DNA of 5,351 nucleotides, from assembly GCA_000991805.1 (NCBI GenBank), contig LBSF01000057.1, positions 1 to 5,351 on the forward strand. Reading direction: 5' to 3'. The notes under the pieces are model-generated. The model worked only from the letters and a program-made list of their open reading frames with translations, did no database searches and was not told the origin of the DNA. This DNA is from a candidate division WS6 bacterium GW2011_GWC2_36_7 (lineage in GTDB: Bacteria; Patescibacteriota; Dojkabacteria; SC72). The position numbers were made by a program, and so were the translations under genes. Below are positions 1-4,805 of the stretch, one piece after another (the stretch's first letter is position 1; each line of letters opens with the position of its first letter).

Positions 1-765
1 ATTACAAATGATATATGTGGGGTTTTCGACATGACTTCGACTAATAAGTATAGCACCATTGTGCTTGTGAGTATTGTTGCTAAGAAGGTTGCATTGGGTA
101 TTGAGAATATCTTGATCGATTTGCCATATGGTAAGGGTAGTAAGGTTGAGGTTACTGAGGATGTATTCAAATTAGCGAAGGAATTCAAGAAACTGTTTAA
201 GAAATTTGGTATTGAGTGTGAAACGACTACTCGTAAGGTTAATGGTCCTGATGGTAGGGGCATTGGCCCTAACCTTGAGATTATTGAGGCTCTTCGAATT
301 CTTGAGAGAGATAGTCGTGCATCGTTGGAAATGGAGAGAGTGGTCATAGATATGGCGGGGATACTGTTTGAAGCTACTGGTATATCCAAAGAAGGGGAGG
401 GGAAAGTATTTGCTCAAACGCTTTTGGATTCTAAACAGGCTTATGACAAATTCTGGGAGATTGGTTTTGCACAGGGTGCAAAGAAGATAACTAAGTCTAT
501 TGAGATTAAGCCGGGACATCTTAGTGCAGATGTTGTCGCTACTAAGGGTGGTACGGTTAAGCTTATTAGTAGCATTGAGATTGTAAATATTGCTCGTGCC
601 TTGGGTTGTCCTCGTATTCATGAGGCGGGTTTGTATATTCATAAGATGCCAGGGGAATCTGTAGCTAAGGGAGATGTTTTGTTTACAATGTATGCTACTG
701 CTGATGATAGGTTAGAGAATGGTAAAAAGGCGGTAGATCTAGAAAAGATGTATGAGATAACCTAG
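1..765 (+). CDS. deoA: Thymidine phosphorylase / AMP phosphorylase family protein, C-terminal half (5' end outside window)
   Basis: The family cleaves nucleosides (bacterial type) or NMPs such as AMP (archaeal/CPR type) with phosphate, releasing base and ribose-1-(5-bis)phosphate, in the cytoplasm. The reading frame is open to base 1 and reads through the Met at 31, so that Met is internal; 254 residues are visible against roughly 430-500 for full members. Counting from Met 31, the stretch VSIVAKK carries Ser14 and Lys18, which line up with the base-contacting Ser186 and Lys190 of E. coli thymidine phosphorylase by recall. It is followed by the glycine-rich segment LPYGKGSKV and the family signature GRGIGP. 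The last ~85 residues (from about IKPGHLSADV) match the PYNP C-terminal domain. The N-terminal phosphate-binding part is not visible, so nucleoside versus AMP specificity cannot be decided; AMP-type is my preference. The stop is TAG at 763-765, with no hairpin terminator evident after it. Confidence 0.88.
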   Translation: MTNDICGVFDMTSTNKYSTIVLVSIVAKKVALGIENILIDLPYGKGSKVEVTEDVFKLAKEFKKLFKKFGIECETTTRKVNGPDGRGIGPNLEIIEALRILERDSRASLEMERVVIDMAGILFEATGISKEGEGKVFAQTLLDSKQAYDKFWEIGFAQGAKKITKSIEIKPGHLSADVVATKGGTVKLISSIEIVNIARALGCPRIHEAGLYIHKMPGESVAKGDVLFTMYATADDRLENGKKAVDLEKMYEIT

Positions 766-783
766 GCCACGTGACCCATAGTA

Positions 784-812
784 TTGAGATTTCCTTCTAA
801 AAAAGGTATAAT
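784..812 (+). promoter_or_regulatory. Near-consensus sigma70 promoter for the small membrane-protein unit
   Basis: TTGAGA at 784-789 (5/6 match to TTGACA) and a perfect TATAAT at 807-812 are separated by exactly 17 bp. The predicted transcript start is about 819, giving a leader of ~55 nt before the ATG at 875. The promoter lies just after the phosphorylase stop, so the small genes downstream can be expressed independently of it. Confidence 0.8.
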
Positions 813-860
813 AGAGTAGTTAATAATATACTGCTCTTTAAAAATATCATTGATAAATAC

Positions 861-874
861 AAGGAGATTTCCTT
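861..874 (+). promoter_or_regulatory. Shine-Dalgarno inside a short inverted repeat
   Basis: AAGGAG (861-866) sits 8 nt before the ATG at 875, a near-ideal ribosome-binding site. The sequence AAGGA-GATT-TCCTT can fold on itself (5-bp stem, 4-nt loop), which would hide the Shine-Dalgarno bases. The site supports the 875 start; the hairpin as a translational switch is only inference, since a 5-bp AT-rich stem is weak. Confidence 0.5.
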
Positions 875-991
875 ATGAATTTAATTCATATAGATGTAAT
901 CATCTCTTTGTTTTTGGTTATCCCAATCTGTATTTTAATTCCTGAGGAGGAATATTATGAAAAAGTTCTTAGCGCTGTTATTACCGTTTGA
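875..991 (+). CDS. Small hydrophobic 38-aa protein or leader peptide
   Basis: This 38-codon ORF ends at TGA 989-991. It is supported by an AAGGAG site 8 nt upstream and by a consensus promoter ~60 bp upstream. Residues 1-22 (MNLIHIDVIISLFLVIPICI...) form one hydrophobic stretch able to span or insert in the membrane. An acidic patch PEEEYYEK follows at 23-30, then a short hydrophobic tail. Its last 35 bases overlap, in a different frame, the start of the 64-aa gene at 957, whose ribosome-binding site lies inside this ORF. The overlap suggests translational coupling, so it may be a true small membrane protein or a leader peptide controlling its neighbour. No family is recognised, and the short length leaves real doubt that a stable product is made. 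Confidence 0.55.
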   Translation: MNLIHIDVIISLFLVIPICILIPEEEYYEKVLSAVITV

Positions 992-1151
992 TTTTATGTT
1001 TGTCATGTTTTTGATTGGAGCCAATCGAACCAATTCATTGACGATTAGTCATCAGGGATTCGTTTGGATTCTTGTCGGAAGCATAGGCTTCTTTATTATT
1101 GGAATCATTATATTGATTCTAACTAGCTCTAGGAAGGAGGTAACCAAATAA
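957..1151 (+). CDS. Small two-helix membrane protein, 64 aa, unknown function
   Basis: The start is supported by GAGGAGG at 944-950, 6 nt before the ATG. Two hydrophobic helices are visible at residues ~4-21 and ~34-55, joined by a polar loop (NRTNSLTISHQ). The N terminus has KK and the C terminus has SSRKEVTK, so the positive-inside rule predicts a hairpin with both ends in the cytoplasm. The gene overlaps the preceding 38-codon ORF by 35 bp and shares its promoter at 784-812; a strong hairpin terminator follows 3 bp after the stop. I do not recognise the family. It converges on the transglutaminase-like gene, which gives no functional hint. A small subunit or regulator of a membrane complex is possible but unsupported. 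Confidence 0.72.
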   Translation: MKKFLALLLPFDFMFVMFLIGANRTNSLTISHQGFVWILVGSIGFFIIGIIILILTSSRKEVTK

Positions 1152-1154
1152 TGC

Positions 1155-1207
1155 ACCATGGGGTGTTCTCATATATTTATATATAGAATGCCCCTGGTTA
1201 TCTTTTT
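1155..1207 (+). terminator. Strong intrinsic terminator after the small membrane-protein unit
   Basis: GGGGTGTTCT (1160-1169) pairs with AGAATGCCCC (1185-1194), with two G-U wobbles. The stem extends inward through ATATA/TATAT (1171-1175/1180-1184, one bulged C) and outward through ACCA/TGGT (1155-1158/1195-1198, one bulged T). TTTTT follows at 1203-1207, slightly displaced from the stem. It lies between convergent genes. Read from the minus strand the stem is intact but has no good U-tract, so its role for the opposite gene is uncertain. Confidence 0.75.
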
Positions 1208-1224
1208 GTATTTATAAATGATAT

Positions 1225-3063
1225 TTACTGTTGAATAGGTGTATTATTCAATTTCTTCCTCTTCATTCTTCTAACCGTATTCTTAGTAACAGCTACAATA
1301 ACTGAAACTACCAATACAAGAATAATGACAGGACCCGTAATTATAACTGCCTTACCAATGGTAGTAGTCTTAAGGAATGTATTTAACCATTGACCAAACC
1401 CATACTTACTAGCAGAGGGAATATCCTCTGTAGACTCATACCCCTTGTTCGGAACAATATCTACATATGTTTTTAATTTTGTAAAATCAATATCTGTATC
1501 ACTAACACCATATATATTTAGGTTATACCCATCTGTAGTTAACACATCAATATTGTCTGCAGAAAACACCTTAATATTTGAAAGTGTATCACCATTAAAC
1601 ACTTCCCAAAGCACACGATCAATACTCTGTCCCAACCTCATGTTATTACTCTCTAGAGTAGGATCTACAGAATACCAACCATAGTCTGGAATCCAGACCT
1701 GTACCCATTGATGCCTAACTTGAGCTTCCTGAGTCTCAGTAATATTTGCATATCCTAAAGCTGCTCTAGCAGGAATACCCTGAGCTCTAAGTAGAGCAAT
1801 CATTAAATCTGCATATTCCATACATACAGAAGCCCCACCCTCGAGTGCTGCTTTTGCTCCGATTCTTTCATTTTCAGAATTTGCTTTGTTGTCATCATAT
1901 GTAAGTTTCTCACCAATATATGCATAGTCAGCTTTGATGATATCCAATACTGTTGTCTTGTCAGCCATCAACTTCTCAGCTTCCCCTTTAATATTTGTAT
2001 CATTACTCTGCCAATATTTAGTAGGTGTTAAATAGTTCTTGAGATATGAAGCTTTAGAAATAGCTTCTTTGTATGAAGTCCAATCCATATTTACTGGAGC
2101 GGATCCTGCTTGGTATGCATCTTGATTGGTAACAATATATCCTTCTAGGGTTATAGTTCCAATTGTATTGGCTGGTACTTCAAATGATGCAATGATATTC
2201 CCCTCATCATCCTTGTATATATTTGATGGAGTAGGAGATACATTAGTGAAATATACCGAGATCTCAAATATATTTGTAGAGAGTGATTTAAATACATTAG
2301 TTAAGCTTTCTGGAACCAACGTATCGGTCTTTGGTGTGGTATATGTTAACGCAAATTTGTATGTAACTGATGTTCCAAACTCCATATATGGTGAATTTCC
2401 AATTCGATTTTCTTGAGCAAAGGAGTATGTTGTTTTACCATTTTTTGTAGATTGGGTGAATTGAGAAGGATATACCTTTGCAAGTGGAGCTATCTTGTCA
2501 TCTACAATTATATTTAAACCATAGTTGAAGGAGGTTTGTGTATTTGTAGCTGTATCTGTTTGTTCAAATATGACATCCTTAGGTAATGCTGGTGCTTGTA
2601 AAGTTGTGTAATTTACTACTTTAGTAACAAAGTCATGGGTATTGTATGCAATCTGTATGGAATATGGTGAGCTTGATGTAGTCTGTTTGTAATTAGGAAC
2701 CTTAATATATATTCCTGAACCTTGCGCTTGTTCTTCAATGGTATATTTTACTGTTCCTCCCAAGGAATTAGTTACCTTTAATGAATCTAGTTTGTATTTT
2801 CTCTCAGTTGTTATTTCTTCTTGTGTACTGCTTGGTAGGTCAGGGATATTGAAGACCTTTTCTCCTGTAGCAGGGTAGAAGTAGTCACTGTTGGCTACTG
2901 TTCTGGTGTACTTTGTTACTACTGATACAAATGTTTCTCCTGTGGTATATGCAATGTCTGTGTTTGAATCTATGACGAAGTCTGAGGATTTTGCCAATAC
3001 TTTAGTTGAGAAGAGTAGGAAGAGGGATATTATACTTAGGATATATATGGACAGTTTTTTCAT
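1225..3063 (-). CDS. Secreted, membrane-anchored transglutaminase-like protein, 612 aa
   Basis: A signal peptide is clear: KK, a long hydrophobic core, and KVLA before KSS, so cleavage after Ala24 is likely. Residues ~25-340 are Thr/Ser-rich and appear beta-strand rich, probably an extracellular sandwich domain. A transglutaminase-like core spans about 375-480 with the whole catalytic triad: Cys414 (GGASVCMEYADL), His451 (RHQWVQVW) and Asp467 (WYSVDPT). Spacing of 37 and 16 residues is typical of the fold. A single transmembrane helix at ~572-592 is followed by the basic tail RRMKRKK, so the enzyme domain faces outside with a short cytoplasmic tail. Such domains act as cysteine proteases, cross-linkers or peptide-processing enzymes; the substrate is unknown. 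The ATG at 3061-3063 has no Shine-Dalgarno site (CCAAACCAAAACA precedes it), but the signal peptide begins exactly there. It is transcribed divergently from gene A. Confidence 0.9.
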   Translation of the reverse strand: MKKLSIYILSIISLFLLFSTKVLAKSSDFVIDSNTDIAYTTGETFVSVVTKYTRTVANSDYFYPATGEKVFNIPDLPSSTQEEITTERKYKLDSLKVTNSLGGTVKYTIEEQAQGSGIYIKVPNYKQTTSSSPYSIQIAYNTHDFVTKVVNYTTLQAPALPKDVIFEQTDTATNTQTSFNYGLNIIVDDKIAPLAKVYPSQFTQSTKNGKTTYSFAQENRIGNSPYMEFGTSVTYKFALTYTTPKTDTLVPESLTNVFKSLSTNIFEISVYFTNVSPTPSNIYKDDEGNIIASFEVPANTIGTITLEGYIVTNQDAYQAGSAPVNMDWTSYKEAISKASYLKNYLTPTKYWQSNDTNIKGEAEKLMADKTTVLDIIKADYAYIGEKLTYDDNKANSENERIGAKAALEGGASVCMEYADLMIALLRAQGIPARAALGYANITETQEAQVRHQWVQVWIPDYGWYSVDPTLESNNMRLGQSIDRVLWEVFNGDTLSNIKVFSADNIDVLTTDGYNLNIYGVSDTDIDFTKLKTYVDIVPNKGYESTEDIPSASKYGFGQWLNTFLKTTTIGKAVIITGPVIILVLVVSVIVAVTKNTVRRMKRKKLNNTPIQQ

Positions 3064-3083
3064 TGTTTTGGTTTGGGCTATTT

Positions 3084-3113
3084 AATGTATTTAATATAAT
3101 AGCAATTATTGAA
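3084..3113 (-). promoter_or_regulatory. Possible weak promoter for the transglutaminase-like gene
   Basis: On the minus strand, TACATT (complement of 3084-3089) lies 18 bp from TTCAAT (complement of 3108-3113). Each hexamer is only a partial match to consensus. It would give a leader of ~15 nt lacking a Shine-Dalgarno site. The -35 box would overlap that of the divergent gene A promoter. The call is tentative. Confidence 0.25.
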
Positions 3114-3137
3114 AAAGGAAGGAAGAAGACCTATAAT
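3109..3137 (+). promoter_or_regulatory. Near-consensus promoter of gene A
   Basis: TTGAAA at 3109-3114, a 17-bp spacer ending ACC, and a perfect TATAAT at 3132-3137. The predicted transcript start is ~3144, ~30 nt before the GTG at 3174. A transcript starting here cannot include the longer in-frame ORF start at 3006, which is the main reason for rejecting that start. A second TATAAT at 3095-3100 has no convincing -35 box. Confidence 0.8.
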
Positions 3138-3173
3138 CAGGGCTCGAATTGCACAAAGAAAGGAAATAAAACA

Positions 3174-3443
3174 GTGAATATTGTTTTAGATAGCCCAAGC
3201 TATGAAGAGGTTGCAAAGTCTTTTAATGATATTGAAGCCCAAAATCTTAGCTGGGAAGAGTTAATGTTGAAGTATAAAAGTTCTGATAGAGGACTTTTAA
3301 GGGATATGATCCCTATTTTGTTAGCTAAGAAAGCTAAAACAAAAAGCCAATTGAATGAAACTTTAGAAGTTTCAAAAAGCAATCCAGGTGCTGAGAGAAT
3401 GGTTAATGCCAAACTCCATCTTGGAGCATATGAGGATGTGTAA
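3174..3443 (+). CDS. Gene A: small helical protein, 89 aa, unknown function
   Basis: I chose GTG 3174 because AAGGA (3160-3164) lies 9 nt upstream and the promoter ends at 3137. The longer in-frame ORF from 3006 would overlap the start of the divergent transglutaminase-like gene. The protein is hydrophilic, without signal peptide or membrane helix, and appears all-alpha. Residues 27-49 (SWEELMLKY...GLLRDMIPIL) read as a helix pair. Residues 50-81 form the shared motif: LAKKAKTKSQL, then a hydrophobic helix, a SKSNPG turn, and AERMVNAKL. The motif aligns without gaps over 32 residues to residues 68-99 of gene B. Its opening (LAKKAKT) also resembles LIAKKTKT in gene C. The family is unrecognised. 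The gene is monocistronic and followed by a perfect 13-bp hairpin. A cytoplasmic helical-repeat interaction module is an inference. Confidence 0.72.
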   Translation: MNIVLDSPSYEEVAKSFNDIEAQNLSWEELMLKYKSSDRGLLRDMIPILLAKKAKTKSQLNETLEVSKSNPGAERMVNAKLHLGAYEDV

Positions 3444-3451
3444 TTCGAATA

Positions 3452-3519
3452 AACCTGTCTGACTGTGAGTCTCTAAGATTGGATTAATTTCCATCGCAAT
3501 AGAGACTCACAGATTGGTT
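3452..3519 (+). terminator. Hairpin after gene A (terminator-like, no U-tract)
   Basis: CTGTGAGTCTCTA (3463-3475) and TAGAGACTCACAG (3500-3512) are perfect 13-bp complements around a 24-nt loop. AACC/GGTT (3452-3455/3516-3519) may add an outer stem. No run of T follows, so it may be a weak or factor-assisted terminator, a transcript 3'-end stabiliser, or another element. It resembles the hairpin after gene C. Confidence 0.6.
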
Positions 3520-3535
3520 ATCTCCATATTAAATA

Positions 3536-3564
3536 TTGATAATATCCATGTATAAACCTATAAT
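3536..3564 (+). promoter_or_regulatory. Near-consensus promoter of gene B
   Basis: TTGATA at 3536-3541, a 17-bp spacer ending AAACC, and a perfect TATAAT at 3559-3564. The transcript start should be ~3571, giving a 47-nt leader before ATG 3618. The longer ORF start at 3570 would coincide with the transcription start and is not credible. Confidence 0.8.
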
Positions 3565-3617
3565 TACCATTGAACAAACACATTCGATTAGGATCGTTAA
3601 AAAAGAAGGAGAATAAA

Positions 3618-4040
3618 ATGGACGAGAATACGCGTAATATGGCTGAGGCATTTAGTACGTTGGCAAAAATTCCAGGTTTTGTAGACGAGTCTCTTGGACG
3701 AGAACTAAAACGTAGACTCAAAAGTTTTCTAGAGCAATTTGGATTTGAAGAAATTCTAGAAATTAGATCGAAGGCAGAATATTTGACCATGTTTGAAAGA
3801 ACAGCAAGGGAAGTGATGTTACAAAAAGCCTCTACAACGAAAGAATATTTTCTTGCAATTATGCTTCTTACATCTAGTGGAAGCATAGAGGAAAAGGCAC
3901 TGGTTTCTCGGCTAAATAATCTCAAATCTTTGCCATTGCTTAGGAAAGAGCTCTTGGGGCTTAGAGAATCGGAAACAAATAAAGATTATGATATCGCAAG
4001 ATTTGTTTCTCTCTTTCCCAAAATATTTCGTTCAAAATAG
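3618..4040 (+). CDS. Gene B: helical protein, 140 aa, unknown function
   Basis: The start is fixed by AAGGAG at 3606-3611, 6 nt before ATG 3618; an in-frame ATG 48 bp upstream has no such site. There is no signal peptide or clear membrane helix. The sequence is rich in Leu, Lys, Glu and Arg, and looks entirely alpha-helical. Residues 28-38 (RELKRRLKSFL) are strongly basic. Residues 68-99 carry the shared motif: LQKASTTKEYF, a hydrophobic helix LAIMLLTSS, then SIEEKALVSRL. It matches gene A residues 50-81 over 32 positions without a gap (L, K, T, K, S, E, L identical). The C terminus (DIARFVSLFPKIF) may form an amphipathic helix. The gene is monocistronic, with its own promoter and a downstream hairpin. 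No known family is recognised. Confidence 0.75.
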   Translation: MDENTRNMAEAFSTLAKIPGFVDESLGRELKRRLKSFLEQFGFEEILEIRSKAEYLTMFERTAREVMLQKASTTKEYFLAIMLLTSSGSIEEKALVSRLNNLKSLPLLRKELLGLRESETNKDYDIARFVSLFPKIFRSK

Positions 4041-4060
4041 AATGCGTTTTTCATCACTGC

Positions 4061-4107
4061 CCAGACAAGGGGTCTTAAAATAAATATAAGACCCCTTGGT
4101 AATCTGG
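4061..4107 (+). terminator. Hairpin after gene B
   Basis: AAGGGGTCTTA (4067-4077) and TAAGACCCCTT (4087-4097) are perfect 11-bp complements around a 9-nt AT loop. CCAGA/TCTGG (4061-4065/4103-4107) can add an outer stem across an unequal internal loop. The GC core suits a terminator, but only TTTT at 4111-4114 follows, past the outer arm, so efficiency is uncertain. Its sequence is unrelated to the hairpins after A and C. Confidence 0.6.
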
Positions 4108-4113
4108 AGCTTT

Positions 4114-4132
4114 TCCAAACTTAATATTAAGA
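4114..4132 (+). repeat. Short AT-rich repeat, copy 1 (contains a 12-bp palindrome)
   Basis: TCCAAAC followed by TTAATATTA and AGA. The core CTTAATATTAAG (4120-4131) is a perfect palindrome. A related copy occurs at 4771-4791, so the two flank gene C. Base composition makes chance similarity possible. Confidence 0.4.
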
Positions 4133-4180
4133 ATAAGGAATTTTCTTTTAAACCAGGTTGGTTGATTAAAGCTGGAGGAA

Positions 4181-4209
4181 TTGAAAAGTAGAACACAAAA
4201 ACCTATAAT
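4181..4209 (+). promoter_or_regulatory. Near-consensus promoter of gene C
   Basis: TTGAAA at 4181-4186, a 17-bp spacer ending AAACC, and a perfect TATAAT at 4204-4209. The transcript start is expected at ~4216, 37 nt before ATG 4253. The TTG at 4181 that could be read as an upstream start codon is the -35 box itself. A small inverted repeat AACCA-GGT-TGGTT (4151-4163) lies just upstream and might bind a regulator. Confidence 0.8.
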
Positions 4210-4252
4210 ACTGTGTCGGCAAAATTCGCTCATAAAAAAGAAGGGATTGAAA

Positions 4253-4708
4253 ATGGAAAATTATGGTTTTCTCTTAATGCATGCAACTGTGGAATACTAC
4301 CTCAAGGTAGTGTGGTGGCTGGGAACAGGAACGAAGGCAGATACTGGGCCTGTTCGATACGCCTTGGTTAGCCAGATAGGAGAAATACTAAAGAAAGAAA
4401 AGCCCAGCTCGAAGGAAGTCTATAATCTTATCTGGACTATTCCTCACGAAGATCTTTTGATGAGAGATACTCTCGTCTGGTATTTGTTTAAGCTTTGTCG
4501 TACGACACAAGATATTGTATGTGCTGTACAGGAAATTAGTAGCAACAAAGATTGCCATGTTATTAAAGATGTAGAAATTCATAAACTAATTGCAAAGAAA
4601 ACAAAAACGATTACAGAAGAAGAATTAGAACTAATTATTATGGAAAACGTAATAGCTGTAGGTGAAAGAGAAAAGATCAAGAAATTCCTATTGTCATGCC
4701 GACAATAA
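4253..4708 (+). CDS. Gene C: tandem helical-repeat protein, 151 aa, unknown function
   Basis: The start is ATG 4253, with GAAGGG at 4240-4245, 7 nt upstream, and the promoter ending at 4209. There is no signal peptide; an aromatic stretch near the N terminus (residues 15-23, YYLKVVWWL) is probably a buried helix. Residues 78-146 contain two tandem units with a 34-residue period. Unit 1 runs 78-112, with RTTQDI, a hydrophobic helix, EISSNK, and a helix ending HKL. Unit 2 runs 112-146, with LIAKKTKTITEEEL, a hydrophobic helix, EN, and a helix ending EKIKKFL. A weaker third unit may occupy 45-78 (PSSKEVYNLIWTIP). Three cysteines are present (82, 90, 101), plus Cys149 near the end, with no metal-site spacing. 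The pattern suggests an alpha-solenoid-like or helical-hairpin repeat protein for binding partners. The family is unrecognised. Confidence 0.75.
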   Translation: MENYGFLLMHATVEYYLKVVWWLGTGTKADTGPVRYALVSQIGEILKKEKPSSKEVYNLIWTIPHEDLLMRDTLVWYLFKLCRTTQDIVCAVQEISSNKDCHVIKDVEIHKLIAKKTKTITEEELELIIMENVIAVGEREKIKKFLLSCRQ

Positions 4709-4764
4709 AAACCTGCTCAATCTGTGAGCCTCATATATACTATGAAGCTCACAGTTAGGTTTTT
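4707..4764 (+). terminator. Intrinsic terminator of gene C
   Basis: CTGTGAGCCTCATA (4722-4735) pairs with TATGAAGCTCACAG (4741-4754) with one mismatch around a 5-nt loop. Outer arms AAAAACCT (4707-4714) and AGGTTTTT (4757-4764) can extend the stem, and the second arm doubles as the T-run. It overlaps the TAA stop of gene C. The inner stem resembles the hairpin after gene A (CTGTGAG...CTCACAG). Confidence 0.75.
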
Positions 4765-4770
4765 CATATA

Positions 4771-4791
4771 TCCAAAACCTTAATATTAGGA
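4771..4791 (+). repeat. Short AT-rich repeat, copy 2
   Basis: TCCAAA, then ACC, TTAATATTA and GGA, which is the counterpart of 4114-4132 on the other side of gene C. It runs directly into the TATAAT box of ychF, so it could equally be a ychF control element. Confidence 0.4.
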
Positions 4792-4797
4792 TATAAT
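4792..4797 (+). promoter_or_regulatory. -10 box of ychF, possibly giving a leaderless mRNA
   Basis: A perfect TATAAT ends 8 nt before ATG 4806. Usual spacing would put the transcript start at ~4804-4806, at or next to the start codon. No good -35 hexamer is present at 17 bp (TATCCA), and no Shine-Dalgarno site precedes the ATG within the usual distance; TTAGGA at 4786-4791 is too far and would lie upstream of the transcript. Confidence 0.5.
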
Positions 4798-4805
4798 TCA
4801 CCATT

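Noticed and set aside
172..642. 156-codon minus-strand ORF inside the phosphorylase gene
   Set aside because: It is antisense to a clearly conserved coding sequence, with no ribosome-binding site or recognisable protein features.
766..783. CACGTG palindrome just after the phosphorylase stop as an operator or terminator
   Set aside because: A six-base palindrome with no stable extended stem or T-run is not enough evidence.
3006..3173. N-terminal extension of gene A starting at ATG 3006, with an apparent membrane segment
   Set aside because: It is antisense to the signal-peptide start of the transglutaminase-like gene and lies upstream of the consensus gene A promoter. GTG 3174 has a good Shine-Dalgarno site.
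3570..3617. Upstream ATG start for gene B
   Set aside because: It coincides with the predicted transcription start and has no ribosome-binding site; ATG 3618 has an ideal one.
4181..4252. Upstream TTG start for gene C
   Set aside because: The TTG belongs to the -35 box and the segment contains the -10 box, so it would not be in the transcript.
3452..4764. Integron-like cassette array with attC sites
   Set aside because: Small ORFs each followed by a hairpin recall cassettes, and GTTAGGT at 4754-4760 fits GTTRRRY. However, no matching RYYYAAC box is found, the other hairpins lack the motif, and every gene has its own promoter.
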